Shown here piece after piece: positions 13,529 through 13,558 of a stretch of DNA of 13,558 nucleotides. A program made the translations under genes and the position numbers. Position 1 is the first letter of the stretch. The number at the start of each line of letters is the position of its first letter. This DNA comes from an uncultured Bacteroidota bacterium (lineage in GTDB: Bacteria; Bacteroidota; Bacteroidia; Chitinophagales; Chitinophagaceae). The notes under the pieces are model-generated. The model ran no database searches. It had not been told where the DNA came from and was given only the letters and a program-made list of their open reading frames with translations. The stretch spans positions 1 through 13,558 of the forward strand of contig CAINOM010000060.1 of the NCBI GenBank assembly GCA_903851455.1, read 5' to 3'.

Positions 13529-13558
13529 TCCAGGATCAAATTTTCAGCGTTCGGATTG

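Larger units (their letters stand above)
12281..13558. other. Gene-poor, repeat-rich intergenic region
   Basis: About 1.28 kb with no protein gene I can support apart from a possible 38-codon ORF. The first 60 nt hold the dehydrogenase promoter. From about 12530 to 12630 there is a repeat-like block with two hairpins. 12640-13010 is AT-rich and shows only weak short inverted repeats, for example GAGGT-T-ACCTC near 12868 and TCTTGA/TCAAGA around 12830-12867. From 13150 onward, repeats and inverted repeats are dense, continuing to the window edge. Confidence 0.7.

Noticed and set aside
1..13558. tRNA, rRNA or known riboswitch
   Set aside because: I saw no cloverleaf with a TTCGA-type T arm or recognisable riboswitch core, though I could not run a covariance search.

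Overview
The window looks like a chromosomal segment from a Bacteroidota bacterium, most likely of the Chitinophagaceae/Sphingobacteriia type. The reasons are a recognisable gldF-gldG gliding-motility pair, several signal-peptide or lipobox proteins of the Bacteroidota kind, near-consensus TAnnTTTG promoter boxes, no Shine-Dalgarno sequences, and intergenic short repeats of the sort common in that phylum. The genus cannot be fixed from the sequence alone.

Left part (1-4516). Two plus-strand genes sit close together: a secreted protein, probably an outer-membrane barrel, and a small lipoprotein. They are followed by a membrane protein with a cyclic-nucleotide-binding domain inserted between two halves of a ZIP-like permease. 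A minus-strand outer-membrane beta-barrel gene converges on it. Next comes a plus-strand exported VanX-type D-Ala-D-Ala dipeptidase whose reading frame is broken by one extra A in an A8 tract.

Middle part (4555-8221, minus strand). gldF, gldG and a DUF4340 gene form a likely operon, with gldG and the DUF4340 gene overlapping by one base (TAATG). A good TAnnTTTG box lies just upstream of gldF and argues for the ATG at 8221 as its start. These products are expected to form the membrane part of the GldAFG ABC complex; the ATPase gene gldA is not in the window.

Right part (8450-12280, minus strand). A second likely operon encodes a lipoprotein of the PQQ-dependent glucose/sorbosone dehydrogenase family, a TonB-dependent receptor resembling E. 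coli PqqU/YncD (the PQQ importer), and a 135-residue helical protein of unknown function. The pairing suggests a scavenge-and-use module for the cofactor PQQ. This is the most interesting biological idea in the window.

Right end (12281-13558). About 1.28 kb holds no convincing gene except a possible 38-codon cationic small ORF. It is dense in inverted repeats: a perfect 12-bp stem, a pair of CCGAAGG units, GGGGCAT-type repeats, and two hairpins at the edge, one flanked by GTAG as in REP sequences. It looks like accumulated REP-like elements rather than coding DNA.
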